From Ceraceosorus guamensis (taxonomy: Eukaryota; Basidiomycota; Exobasidiomycetes; Ceraceosorales; Ceraceosoraceae), in contig NW_020290107.1 in the NCBI RefSeq assembly GCF_003144195.1, positions 1 through 46,363 of the forward strand: DNA of 46,363 nt, written 5' to 3'. The first letter of the stretch is position 1, and every line of letters starts with the position of its first letter. The translations under genes were made by a program, and so were the position numbers. Of the stretch, positions 1 to 10,891 are shown piece after piece. The notes under the pieces were generated by a model. The model was not told where the DNA came from and made no database searches. It was given only the letters and a program-made list of their open reading frames with translations.

Positions 1-238
1 GGTCGCCGAAGCGGTTGGTTTTTATCTAATAAATACACCCCTCCCAAAAAGTCGGGGCTTGATTGCATGTATTAGCTCTAGATTTACCACAGTTATCCAT
101 GTAGCAAGTCACCATCAAATAAACTATAACTGATTTAATGAGCCATTCGCAGTTTCACAATATAAGTTGCTTATACTTAGACATGCATGGCTTAATCTTT
201 GAGACAAGCATATGACTACTGGCAGAATCAACCAGGTA
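1..238 (-). rRNA. 18S rRNA gene, 5' part (cut by window start)
   Basis: Read on the minus strand from 238, the sequence begins with the universal eukaryotic small-subunit start (TACCTGGTTGATTCTGCCAG). It continues through the conserved first stem-loops to the window edge. The A/T-rich stretch near 20-35 (TTTATTAGATAAAAACC in the sense direction) is typical of fungal 18S helix 8-10. Only about 238 nt of roughly 1.8 kb is present. Transcription runs out of the window to the left. A mirror copy lies at 46174-46363. Confidence 0.97.
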
Positions 239-990
239 GCTATCCAGTGGGGTGGAGTGGGCGTCGTGCGCCCACCACTCTTCCCCCCGTCCCGCTGCTT
301 TGACACAGCACAGGCGTTTTCTGACTAGCTTCCATGATTGCATGGATCTAAAGATTGATGAGCCGGCGGCGCAGTAAAAATCGGCGTATTACTAATACGT
401 CGATCTTTCCCACGCCACCGCCGTCATCCTCCTCATTCGCCGATCCTTCAGCCCACGCCAACGCGCTTCATTTCGGCGTTTCGGCGCGAGCCCCTATTTC
501 GAAGGGCCCGAGCGAAAGCGACACGAATTGCGTGCGTCTATAAAGACTCGTCGAGATGACGGCCGGATCATTCTTCACGACCACCACCATCCCGTCGTAT
601 CTTTCACTGCGTTCACACTCTCCTCTGGTCTGGCCATCGGCAAGAATGTCCACAATGTGCATCAGCAATGCTGACTGCTAGCCCGTAAGAGCTGGCAGAC
701 AGTCTTGCGGAAGGAGAACTGCGTCGAGACGCTGCTCAATCCCTTCATCGTCGTCGTCACCCCAGCGAAGCTCAGCCTGCAAGCAAGCGAGCTCAACACC
801 GGAGCTGTCCCGACAATGGTCGTTCAAGGGAACACGCAACGTCATCACCTCCGATGACGTCGCACGAGTCGATACACAACACCGTCAGTCACGTGATCAA
901 ATAGACACCCAGCTCTCGACGAGCGAACCGGAGGTGCTGCAGATGAAAATTTTTCCACACGATTGGCGACGTTGCGTACCAACTCGACAT
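239..990 (-). repeat. Left inverted-repeat arm: rDNA spacer/5' ETS upstream of 18S
   Basis: This spacer matches the reverse complement of 45422-46173, with paired coordinates summing to 46412. It is nearly identical up to about 640, then scattered substitutions and at least one 1-nt indel appear, and similarity ends near 990. It should contain the external transcribed spacer and the Pol I promoter, but I cannot place the start site. A TATAAAG string lies at about 540-546. A small perfect hairpin (7-bp arms, 1-nt loop) lies at 385-399, and a 7-bp GC-rich stem sits just upstream of 18S, mirroring 46137-46155. Confidence 0.85.
678..845 (-). other. Short open frame in left rDNA spacer (55 codons), duplicated in right arm
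   Basis: An ATG-started 55-residue frame begins MTLRVPLNDHCRDSSG and ends at a TAG. Past that TAG the same frame stays open to near 468. The right arm (45567-45734) has the same frame with a few amino-acid changes. Codon use looks gene-like, but the position immediately upstream of 18S makes a spacer sequence that is open by chance the safer reading. Family not recognised. Confidence 0.2.
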
Positions 991-2299
991 TAGAGACGCA
1001 AGCTCAGAAGTCGCACGACGACACATCAACATTGATCTAGACTTTGGCTGTTGCCGCTGCCTCGATCGATACTGCTTGTCTGTCTATTCGTTGCTCCAGG
1101 ACTGCGCTCTCTTTATCATGAACAAGAGTGGGATAGGACATCTGCACTCTGCGCAGACATGTGCATGCACGCTGCCCTGTGTGCATGTCAAGTTTCGCCG
1201 ACTCCAGATGATCTTACAGCCTCGTTCTGCGACGCCAACGCATGTCTGATGCCCTCAAGAGGTCCACAGCACCCACGTCGCTCTTCTGCTTCAACGACGG
1301 GCGTCGCTGTAGCCCGCACGTCGTGCGCATGCCCGTGTAGCCCACGTGCAAGTCGTCCTCAGCAATGCCAAGCTCCTTCATCGGTGGGATGCCAAGCTCC
1401 CTCATCGGTGGGAAATCAAGAGACTGAGCATGACACCGTTGTAATCGTCCCCCTTTCTCCTTGCAGTCCGAAATTCGACTTGTGCTCACGACGATCGTCC
1501 CTTGCAAGCCCAACAGTGAATGGCCATCCCACATGAAAGACGATCGAGCGCGTGCTCGAACAGCTTGATTGCAAAAGGACTCGTAACGACCATGCGCGTA
1601 GGCAGGTCCTCTACTCATCTCACGACTCATTGTCGGGTACACGCTTTCGAAATGCGCCCCGTTTCATTGTGAGGCATCGGCATAGAGTCTTCGACACACG
1701 AGGAGGGGGCGGTCTCGCGGCCTTTCAGTGCATGCGAATCCATGGTCCCCCAGTGGCGCTCGATTGAGGTCCCACGTCTGCACGCACAATCATGGGCTTG
1801 CCACGCCTGCTCGGTCAGACGTTGCACACCCAGCCTATAGCAGACCATCGCAGCTTCGTTGCAGGTCGGTGTGAGCCATGCCGCACGTCATGGGTGCGGC
1901 ACCGATGACGGTTGACGATTTGGGTGCGCCCATGTCACGTGCAACGCGTACACGCTCTTTGAACTCATCAACTTGTCCAGCCACAGTCGAGACGTGATCG
2001 AGGGAGCTGCAGTGGGGCCCCTACACGTCAAGAGATCGCGCGAGTGCAGACATCACTCCACGCACGCCTTGCCACAGTGAATAGAGACACATGATCAATT
2101 CATTCTGGACATCAGTGCAACTCCATCATCGATATGAGCAGGATGATTTAGCAACGAGTGTGAGCGTGATGGAGAGCAGTCAAGGACGAGAAACAAAGCG
2201 AAAGCGAGGCAGATGGCGCGCACGGGGTATCGAAGCGCGTGCGCGTGAGCATAAAGGGGCCTAGCCAGGGAGCGAACGAACGAATATCTGTCCAGAGGC
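991..2299. other. Intergenic stretch, no gene recognised
   Basis: Several frames are open by chance (the longest is about 160 codons at 1051-1536, plus), but none shows a domain or splice-supported extension. The one visible structure is a 24-bp tandem duplication at 1365-1412. This stretch lies between the rDNA arm and the 3' end of the HAM1-like gene, so it probably includes that gene's 3' UTR. Confidence 0.5.
1365..1412 (+). repeat. 24-bp tandem repeat, 2 copies
   Basis: Two adjacent copies of a 24-bp unit starting ATGCCAAGCTCC differ at one base (T or C at unit position 13). The copies lie at 1365-1388 and 1389-1412. Confidence 0.85.
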
Positions 2300-5072
2300 T
2301 CAGACCTTGCCATTGACGATGGAGAAAGCGGGCGAGTGCCAGTCAGGAGTGCCATCGACCTGCTTGCCAGCAGTCTCGTCGCGCTCGTCGATGCGGTTGA
2401 CCCAGCCGTGCTTGTCTCCGAGGTCTGGCAGGATGCTGTCGCGCTTGCGCGAGGTGACCAGCTTAAAGGTGCCCTTGTTCGGGTTGGTAGCGGAAGAGCC
2501 CTTGTCGCTCTTGGCAAACTTGCTCTTCAGCTCGCTGCCAGAATCTTGGGCGTCGCGAATGTCTTGCAGCTGCTGGTCAAGCTTGACAAGACCGTCGCGG
2601 ATGCCCTGCTCGGCCGCCTTGGTGAGCTGCTTCTTGATCAAGCTGGTGGCCAAAGGCTTGAAGATCTTGATGGCGAGATCGTGCTTGGTGCCCTTAATGG
2701 CAAACTTGAGCGTGTCGACCTTGGCGTTGACAGACTTGACAGTAAAGATGTTGCCAGTCTTGAGGCCAGTGGTCTCGATGTGGGCGCTGACGGTCAAACC
2801 CTTTCCACCGAGCAAAATGTCGGCCGTACCGCTCTCGTTGAGACTGGGGAAGCCCTTCTTCTTGCGCAAAGAGAACTTGACGCCCTTCATGTCGCTCTGG
2901 ATTTGGGTCAGCTGCACCTTGATCTGGTGATGGTGCTCATCGCCCAGCTTGCTGTAAGCGGACAAGGTCATGTGGCTGGAAGCATCGATGGTGATGGCGT
3001 TGGGAATGAGGTTCTGCGCGTCAATGGCAATGTTCTCAATGACCAGGTCGACTGTGGGGTCGGAGAACTCGATGCGAGGAACGGGCACACGTCCGACGTG
3101 GGTGAGCAGCTGAGGCAGGATTGGGTCCCTAATGTCTTGCCAGAGGTGGGGCTAAGAGGGGGAAAAAGAAGGCGCTCAGAGTTGGCCCAATGTCACGCAC
3201 GAATGGCAAGCAACTCACCTTGAACTCGAGCTTGCCGCCAGCACCAAAGAAGATGTCTCTGCCAAGAGTGTGCCACTTTTCGCCAAAGGCCTTGTTGACG
3301 GGGTCGTCTCCCACAGCCTTGAAGAAGATTTCGATCTGCTTGAACAGGTCATCAAAGTGGCCCTTGTACTTGCCCTCGTGCTCGCCCACACCAAAGAAGC
3401 GCTGACCCTGCTCGCGAATGCTGCGAGCTTCGTTGTCGGCCTCATCCTTCATGACGTAGCCGGGCTCTTGGAGGCACTTGCGAACGTAGGTGTCGAGACG
3501 GCCAAACCAAGCCTTCAGCTCGCCATCATTCTTGACATCCGTGTAGAGAGTGTCGAGGGCGTTGGCAATGGGCTGAGTGGAATGGCCGTTGGCGAAGCGC
3601 TCAATCAGGGTACGGAAGGAGCGCTCAGCAGTGGCCAGGTTGGATTCTGCGCGGAGATTCTTGGCATTGTCTTCGGTTTGTGCAGCAATGTCCGCGGCGT
3701 GGCCCTTGTAAGACTCGAAAGCGTTCAGGAAAAAGTCCATGGCATCTTGGTAGTCGCGGTGACGCTGGCACTCGACGAGAACCTTCTTCAGGCGGTAGAT
3801 GAACAGGTTGCGCCTACGCTCGGGGAAGTTTTCCTTGAAGTAGTTCTTCGTCTTTTCGGCGTGCTCCTTGGCAATATCCTTGTGCTTGTCGGGAATCTTG
3901 GCGAGGAGCTTCTCCTTTTGCTCTTGAGCAGCCTTTGCGACATTGTCCTTGTTCTGGTCGGCCGTCGCGTTGGGGTCAATAGCCTGGGCAGTCTGATCAG
4001 CCGCCTTGGCTGCCTCATCCTTTGCATCCGCCTTGCCGTCCGTTGCAGCCTTTTGCGATTTCTTGAGTGCCTCGGGAATGTCGTCGTGGAACTCATTCTC
4101 TGGCGCTGGCTGGTCGACTTGAGCCAGAGCGGCCTCGTCAGGGCGCGTCTTGTTGGCAGTGAAGCTCGCAGCATCGGCAAAGATGTCTCGACCAATGGTT
4201 CCCAGGTCGCTGAAGAGCTTGCGCGCCTCACCGTTGCGACTAAAGTCAAAAGGAGAGGAACGCAGCGTTGAGCTTTGCGGGAGACGTGCTTGACGCGGTG
4301 CGAAACTTACAGGAAAAGCTTGATGAGCGTGCGGAACGCCTCGCCAGCAGTCTCTCCGTCCTTCTTGGCGTCCTCCTTGGAGACGGGGACTTGCAGGCCA
4401 ACAGTGCCCTGAACGGCGCAAGAGAGAGAGAGGAGCAGGCGTCAGATCACGGGTTCGCGGTTAGCCCAAGCCGCATCGCTCACCTTGACGTCGGACTTGA
4501 CAGTCGCGTGCAAGAAGTTTTGGAACTCCTCGTTGGCATTCTTTTCAGCGACCATGGTACGCATGGAGTGGATGATCGCTGTAATGTGCCCGTCACGTAC
4601 CCAGCGTCAGCACGACGTGAGCAGAACTCTGCATTTGCGGCGTCGCGCTGAACACACTCACCGCGAACGTCCGAGATCAGCTTCTGGCCATCGGGAGACA
4701 ACTTCGAAACGTCGACGGGCGAGTTCTCTGCAGTGTACTTGAGCGCTTCCTGCGATGCGCACAATGGCGGAGAGGAGGCGCTGATCAGCAATGCACTGCA
4801 CACGCCATTTGCACAGGTAGCCCAAGCTCGGCGCATGCCAGCGACTTGCCTACCACGCTACGCTACACTGCGGCGAACCTTTTCTCACTCACATCGATCT
4901 GCTTGTTGTCTGGGTATCTGCCAGATCGAAAGGCTTGAATCACACCAAAGAACTTGAGCTTTCTGTTGACATCGGCGTCGATCTGCTTGGGGTCGGTCGC
5001 GTCAGTGACTGCGTTTTTGGATGGCTTGGCAGCCACCTCGGACTTTGCTTTTGCGAGACCTGCCGAAGACAT
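2300..5072 (-). CDS. HAM1-like (DUF5923/DUF4449) conserved fungal protein, BPI-like lipid-binding fold
   Basis: Six exons, 777 residues: 5072-4893, 4749-4662, 4578-4484, 4408-4311, 4239-3219, 3151-2300. All junctions are GT-AG and keep phase. The start is the ATG of MSSAGLAK. The N terminus has the family pattern: DRKL-type helix (NRKLKFFGVIQAFRSG), then PDNKQID, SPVDVSKLSPDGQKLI and the MVAEKNANEEFQNF stretch. A charged, Lys/Ala-rich linker follows (about residues 180-260). The C-terminal 280 residues are beta-rich with alternating hydrophobics and carry the HAM1-C/BPI-type region. These families are predicted to bind lipids; no catalytic motif is visible and the biochemical role is unknown. 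It is not the HAM1 nucleotide pyrophosphatase of yeast. No signal peptide is seen, so it is probably cytosolic. Family assignment is from memory of conserved motifs; the gene model is firm. Confidence 0.87.
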
Positions 5073-5429
5073 GATGGGCTCGTGTATGCGTCTGAGCTGG
5101 GCGTGTGCGTGCGTGTGGGGGTGTGCCAAGTGGCTGCGGGGTCTGTTTCAGAGAGCGCCAGTCAAGCGCTTGCTGGATGTGTATGCGTTGTACGCTGCAA
5201 GTGTGCGTGCGTGTGGGTATGAGTGTGGATGAGAGCTGGTCTCGAACAAGGAGGTGGTGGTTGAAGTGGGCAAGCGTGCGAAGATGCGAAACTCCTTCTT
5301 GTAGGCTCTCGATCGAGCCTTTGCGTGCCGGGCGGGCTGCGATCGAGCTTCAAGGGTTCAAGCCGCAAGAGGAGCAGTGACGAAGTGCATCCGCACTTAT
5401 TCCGAGTCGAGAAAGAGTCGTGAGTGTTG

Positions 5430-5430
<1 letters not shown>

Positions 5431-5468
<38 letters not shown>
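5431..5468 (+). repeat. (GCT)12 microsatellite
   Basis: Twelve uninterrupted GCT units followed by GC. It is noncoding in my model, about 360 bp upstream of the HAM1-like start codon. A shorter GCT run recurs at about 5518-5529. Confidence 0.95.
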
Positions 5469-5469
<1 letters not shown>

Positions 5470-6409
5470 GTCGCTACTTCTGGAAGCCATGCATCAGTAA
5501 GCCGACCGAAACGGGTGCTGCTGCTGCTGCATGCTATGATGAAACAAATTCCGGCGACTTGCACCGTGACGCGCGCGTCGAATGCAAAGACTCACGACTG
5601 TGACTCGCAAGGTGCCTCGACGTCCCAATATAGCTGCATGCAGGTAGGATGACGTTGTTTCGGTTTCGATCCGACCCAGGGGTCCGAGAGCGGCCAAAGG
5701 GGAAAAGCGCGGCGATGAGCTGCGGTGCGGTGAGATTGAGATGAGCTATGGTACCAGCAGCACCAGCACAAGCACCATGCAGTGAGCACAGCCTGCGCCT
5801 CGTCCTCGGCCGGGCGTTTCAGCAGTGAAGGCGAGCGAATCAATAGGTCCAGGCTCGTCGATTTGGCAAATTCTCATGTCATCCGCATCGCGCTCCGCAA
5901 CGCATGCATGCAGTCTGCTGGGAAGGGGGTCCCCTCCTTGCTTGCTCGCTATAGCTGCCCGCTGCCGTTGCCGTTGCTGCGCTCGCTGCCTTTGAGCTGA
6001 TCTCGGGGCCTGATGGTGGATGGGTGAATGGTGCCCAGAACACGATGCACCGCTGTGCAGGCGTGGCAGCGTAGGGTTGCTGCTCAGGAGGGACGTCCGT
6101 CGACTTGCGGGAGCGCAGCGCAATGGACATTCGTGATTGATGAGGTATGGGCAGAGTCGGAGTAGCAAACGTGAAGCACATCATCGACGCGGGCAGCACA
6201 CATCACACGCGCGCGTATGCTGGAGTCATGCATGCGCCGCGAATCATTCAGTGAAGTCATTTCGCGAGAAAAGCACCACGCGCAGACACTGCTGCAGCGC
6301 CACACGACTCCTCGAAGCCGCGGTGCGCGTCACAGCTCGCGACCACATTATGACGATGCATGGATGCAGATGATGTGTATCGCATTCGCAGCAGCAGCTG
6401 CTCGATCCT

Positions 6410-6410
<1 letters not shown>

Positions 6411-6442
<32 letters not shown>
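6411..6442 (+). repeat. (TCTGCG)5 hexamer repeat
   Basis: Five perfect TCTGCG units plus TC, within otherwise noncoding sequence. Confidence 0.95.
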
Positions 6443-6613
6443 AGACGCGTGTGGAGGAGAGCTGGATTGGCAATCTGATGCAAGCGAGCGAGCGAGTGCG
6501 CGTTCGATTGTGCTTCCACCAACACGCACGCCCCATGCAAGCGCGATTGCTGCTGCTGGGCCCAAAGCGGTCCGCGCGAAGTCGCGTTCGTGATGATGCT
6601 CGATCGAGTGCGG

Positions 6614-6629
6614 CCCCCCCCCCCCCCCC
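6614..6629 (+). repeat. 16-nt poly-C run
   Basis: Sixteen consecutive C in intergenic DNA. Its length may vary between reads. Confidence 0.95.
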
Positions 6630-8273
6630 ACGCATGCACGTGCGAGGATGGTGCAGTGGAGAGTTACCCCATGCGTGCGCACCCTCGCGATGGATGGATG
6701 CGAGAGCGCCACCCCCCGATGCGCGTTCTCATCTATTATAGCCCTTGCTGCTGGTCGCGTGATCCTCACCGTCACTGCTGTGGAGTCGCTCGAGTGAGAC
6801 AGCGATCTTGGACAAATGTTCGACGCGCGTCGACGTACACCGCACAAGGCACCGATTCATCACCTAAGCATTTCTTGATTCTGCGCGGATGTGTGGACCC
6901 TGCCTGCATGACCAGCATCGCCGCCAAGCACGAAGCTCAGCCACCGAAATTTCTTTCCCAAACATCATCACTACATGCGATCAGCGACGCGAGCAGCAAG
7001 CAGCGCCAGCGGCCACGACTCGCATCATCGTCCTGACTCTTCGTGACCTGCATGGGTATGATGTTGGCTTTCTCACACGCGGGGAGCAACACCAAGTCAG
7101 GGACCATGCATCGACGAGCGTGGATGGAAGGCTGAGCTTTCTCTCTACCTGGCCATCAAAGTCCTCGTGCCAAGCCAAAGGGTCATAGCAAGATGTGTGT
7201 TCACATTTACCGATCGATTTGGATCTCAAGCTCTAGACTCCGTTGCTGATGAGAAGATCGAAAAAGCGAGGACTTTTCCCCGCGCAACCTCGCTCTGCTG
7301 CGTACGTAGTGTTCGTTTTATTTTTCCATCTCCTGCGCGCTGTTTATAGCTCCTTCACGGCGGTTGGAAGTTGAAAGGGGTCGCCGCGGCTACAACGCCG
7401 CATGCAATGCATATATAATGCATGCATGGCTTCAAGGCTCGCGCGGTTGCTTTAGCGCCGATCGCCTTTTGCAGGTATCAGCACTCGTGCGCGCTCGCGC
7501 TCGCGATCATCATTCTGCGCTATACTTAGCCTTATGATATCCATGACGCATGAGGCGTTGTTGGAGGCAACGGCTGTAGCTGATCAGCATGCAGCTGTAC
7601 CCGGTACCGACTTTGCTGGTGAATGCACAAGCGATCGAGTATGTGAGCGCTGCGCGCGCCTCGCCAGATTCGCTCGTTGCTCGATTCACACTGCGATGCC
7701 CCGGTCCGCGTTGCCCTGCAAGTCGTAATCCTCATTTGCGCGACGCTTTGCAACTCTCTCTCTTTTCGTTGTGATCAGACGCTGACCACCCACGTGACCG
7801 TCCAGAGCGCTTTCGTGAACGAGAATCAAATCGCCAAGTCCATCCATCCATCCATCCCTTGCGCTTTGCAAAGCGGCATCTGGATCGAGCGACTTCGGTC
7901 TGCCAGCTTCGGCTAGTCATCAGCAAACGTGGGCGGCTATCATAGCACCATGCGCCCGTGCCATCCATACATCGATCGAGGGGGTCCGCCATGCGGGAAA
8001 AACACTCGGGCGCACAGCACATCCAAGACTCGAGTTCGAGCCCGCAATTGCAAGAGCGTTCAAGACGAACGCAAAGGGAGTGCCGGCGCAAGCAGTCCAC
8101 TATCATAGGCTTTGTGTCCACCCAGCTTTGGCCTTCAAGAGAGCGTTTGAGCGTCCTTCGCCCACACTCGGCTGGTAACAAGTCTACACGCAACTGCTAT
8201 TCCACGAGAATCGAGGCACACTCTAATCATTACAAACGTTCTCGTGCACCTCTCCGAAACGCTGGCTGGCTAG

Positions 8274-10891
8274 CTAGCTCTGAACGCTTCCATAGCCCTG
8301 AGGACACATCTGACCGGTGACTGAGCTGCCGGACCTCATGTAGCAAACTTGAGCCTGTCTAGCCTCATCGCTCGGAAAAGGCTTGGTTCTTGGAGAGTTG
8401 CGACCTTGCCGAGTCCTGAATGCGTCTATCAGTGACGGTCTAGCCAGCATCTCGTCGGTGACGGATGCCCAAAACTTGTTCGAGTGCAGCAAAGCAGGTG
8501 TGAGCTCAGGCGAGCCGCGTTGCCACACGTCTGGTCCAAGACTCACCGAGGCGTTCAGAGGGGCAGAAGTGGGCCACACGCTATTCGCCACCAAATTGAC
8601 AGGTGCGACGTAGCTGCCTGCAGCGACAGAGCTCGAAAAGTTACCGTAAGCTTCCCGAGCGCTGTACAAATGCTTCCACACCGGTCCGTGGTGAGTTTCG
8701 GGCAGTCCGGCAAAGTCATCGACGTTGGTGTACCACTGTGAAAAGGCAAAAGAATAAGCTGCGGGATGTGCGGAAGCAGCAAAAGTGCCTGCCCACAACA
8801 AGCTCACCTCATCGTAGTCCATCACGCTGTAGGTCTTTGGGTCCACCTTGTAAATTCTAAACGCTGTATTGACGTTCGAGCCAGGCGTGATGGATGGCCC
8901 CATGAACGAGACCGCCTTGACGTCGCGGGTGGATCTTTGTGGACCTGGTACAGAGGCGGAAGGGGATTTCGAATCGTAGAATAGGTTGAATTGATCCTCG
9001 TGGGTGTGACCCAGAAAGATGTGCGCAAGCGTGCGAGGAGAGAAGCGCGTCACGATTTCGTAGAACAACGACGTTGGGTTGGGCAATGGATTCGTACCAT
9101 CCCATCCTGTGACTGGCGAATCAGCGCATTCGCTCGGTCTCGCCTCGTGTGAAAAAGACGACTCACCGCTAAGAACGTGACCGACGATCCAGACCCTCTC
9201 TTCGCGCCCTTCCGCCGCGAATAGCTCGTCAGTGACCCATCGCAAGGTGCCCGAAACATCGGGGTCGGTAGTGTTGATAAAGTTGTAGATATTGCTAGCA
9301 AAATCAAGCCAGCCTCGAATAAGCGTCTGCTCAAAGACTGCTCAACGCGGTGCTAAAAAAACTCACCCCTTGTACCAAAAGTCGGTGTTCAGGGTGATGA
9401 TGCGCAGACCTTTTCTTGGGCTTACACTGTAGCCACCGTAGTGCCGGCCCACCTGCTTTGCCTCCTTGTGCGTGAACCAGCCTTGCGCTTCAAATAGTCT
9501 AGCGAGATTGTTCCAATCGTAAGAGAACTGTCCTCGCGTGTCGCCAGGAATGGAGTCGGGAGAAGCAAAGTCGCTAGGTGCAGTGTCGTGATTGCCCACA
9601 GCGGAGAAGACCGGACCCTTGCCCAAGAAGCGCCTCATGCTGTCAAAGACGGCTTGCTCGGTATACCTCACGAGGTCTCTCGACAGGTGCCACGTCGAGT
9701 CGTGCGTAGTAATGTCTCCTGTATTGACGGTAAAATCTACTTCCCGACCGCCGTTCAGATGCTTGACAGCTTGCATAGCAGAGAGCGCCAACGGCCAAGG
9801 CGAATCGCACTTGTAGTTGCCCCAATACGTCGCGGCTTCGGTCAAATTCGATGTTGCAGGCAGCGAACCTGCTGGCAAAGGTGGACCGGACGAGACGCTA
9901 GAATTGAAGCTGTCAGAGCGGCAGCACTGACCTGAAGTGCAGGCTCCCTCGCCTCCGATGAAGAAGCGGGGATCGACGTGAAAGTCTGACAGGTGGAGAA
10001 GTCGCAGCAGACCGTCTTGATGCGTGTCGGGGACATCGTTGCCCCTTTTGGACAGGGAGGGTCCGGTGGCTATGGATGCCGTTTGCTCGGCTTGTCTCTT
10101 GGTCAGCGCGGCCAGGCGTTGCTTGCCTCCAAACCACTCATCCAAGAAGCTGGTGAGCGCGTTGCGAAAAAGTCAGCGAATGCCAGCAGCCACCGCTTGG
10201 ACTTTACAACGCACCTTTCGTCGAACGTGCGTGGCTTTGGCTTGGAGCAAGGCGAGCCTTTGACCACGTAGCTGCAAAGGTACTGCCCATCCGTAGATCC
10301 CGCGCTAGTAAAGTCGGCATAGCTGAGTACTTGCGCATAGCTGCCTCCTAGATTGGCAGCCGTATATGTGCGTCTGCAAGATTCTTGCTGCGATAGACCA
10401 GATGAGGTGCTGCTGACATTGAACTTGGTGCACAGCTCCTGAAGAGCTCGCGGCACCAGCTTGGGCGCACTGCGAGCAAGAGTCTGTCCTATGCGAAGGC
10501 CCTGCACGCAGCGCTCGCATCGATCTGACTGCGTGTTGTTGAGAGTGGCGGACAAGTTGGCCATCAAGGTGTTGTAAAGCGCTTCGGGATCGGTAGCGGG
10601 GCTCGTTGGCGATGGCAGCACCGCATCCTCGGCGGGCGGCTCTGTTGGTAGGGGAAATGGCTGGTCGAGGGTGGGCGGAAAAGGTTTGCCGGATGCTGCA
10701 TCCTGTATCTTCGGTCTGGGCTCCTTTCGGTAGTCTCCCGGTGGCTCGTAGTAGCCTCGAAACGCTCCCACAGGGAATGTGCTTGGCGCTACGTAATCCT
10801 GACTGGACGGGCCGGTAGCGCTGGTGCCAGGCAGGCTGACTGCGTAGGTGCAAAGCACAGAGAGGACGATGAGCGTTGCTAGAAGCCGCAT
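8274..10891 (-). CDS. Secreted acid-sphingomyelinase-like phosphodiesterase (saposin B + calcineurin-like phosphoesterase)
   Basis: Five exons, 782 residues: 10891-10215, 10149-9367, 9294-9167, 9106-8808, 8735-8274. The chosen start gives a signal peptide (MRLLATLIVLSVLCTYAVS). A Pro-rich segment (about 30-100) precedes a saposin-B domain with six cysteines (C125, C128, C154, C172, C206, C215). The metallophosphoesterase domain shows every metal-ligand motif of the aSMase family: SDFH (D281, H283), NTGDITTHD (about 368-376), GNHD (411-414), GHVLSG then WDGTNPLP across a splice, and GHTHEDQ. NxS/T sites suggest N-glycosylation. The family hydrolyses sphingomyelin or related phosphodiesters in acidic or extracellular space; fungi largely lack sphingomyelin, so the substrate is open. 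An in-frame upstream ATG (MDRKSQSNP) would add about 59 residues and turn the signal peptide into a membrane anchor. Confidence 0.93.

Larger units (their letters stand above)
5073..8273. other. 3.2-kb gene-poor intergenic region rich in simple repeats
   Basis: No frame here resembles a known protein, and the open frames are compositional (runs of Ala, Ser, Arg or His). The region holds the likely promoter of the HAM1-like gene (immediately above 5072) and the 3' flank of the phosphodiesterase gene. It contains a GCT repeat, a hexamer repeat, a 16-nt C run and an A/T-rich near-palindrome (TGCATATATAATGCATGC at about 7406-7425) that could be a TATA region. I see no supported gene. Confidence 0.5.

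Noticed and set aside
1051-1536. 161-codon plus frame
   Set aside because: No recognisable domain, contains the tandem 24-bp repeat, and composition looks noncoding.
2336-4271. Long plus-strand frames (295 and 333 codons) opposite the HAM1-like gene
   Set aside because: They mirror a conserved, spliced minus-strand gene and are Leu/Val/Ala-rich, as expected from antisense of GC-rich codons.
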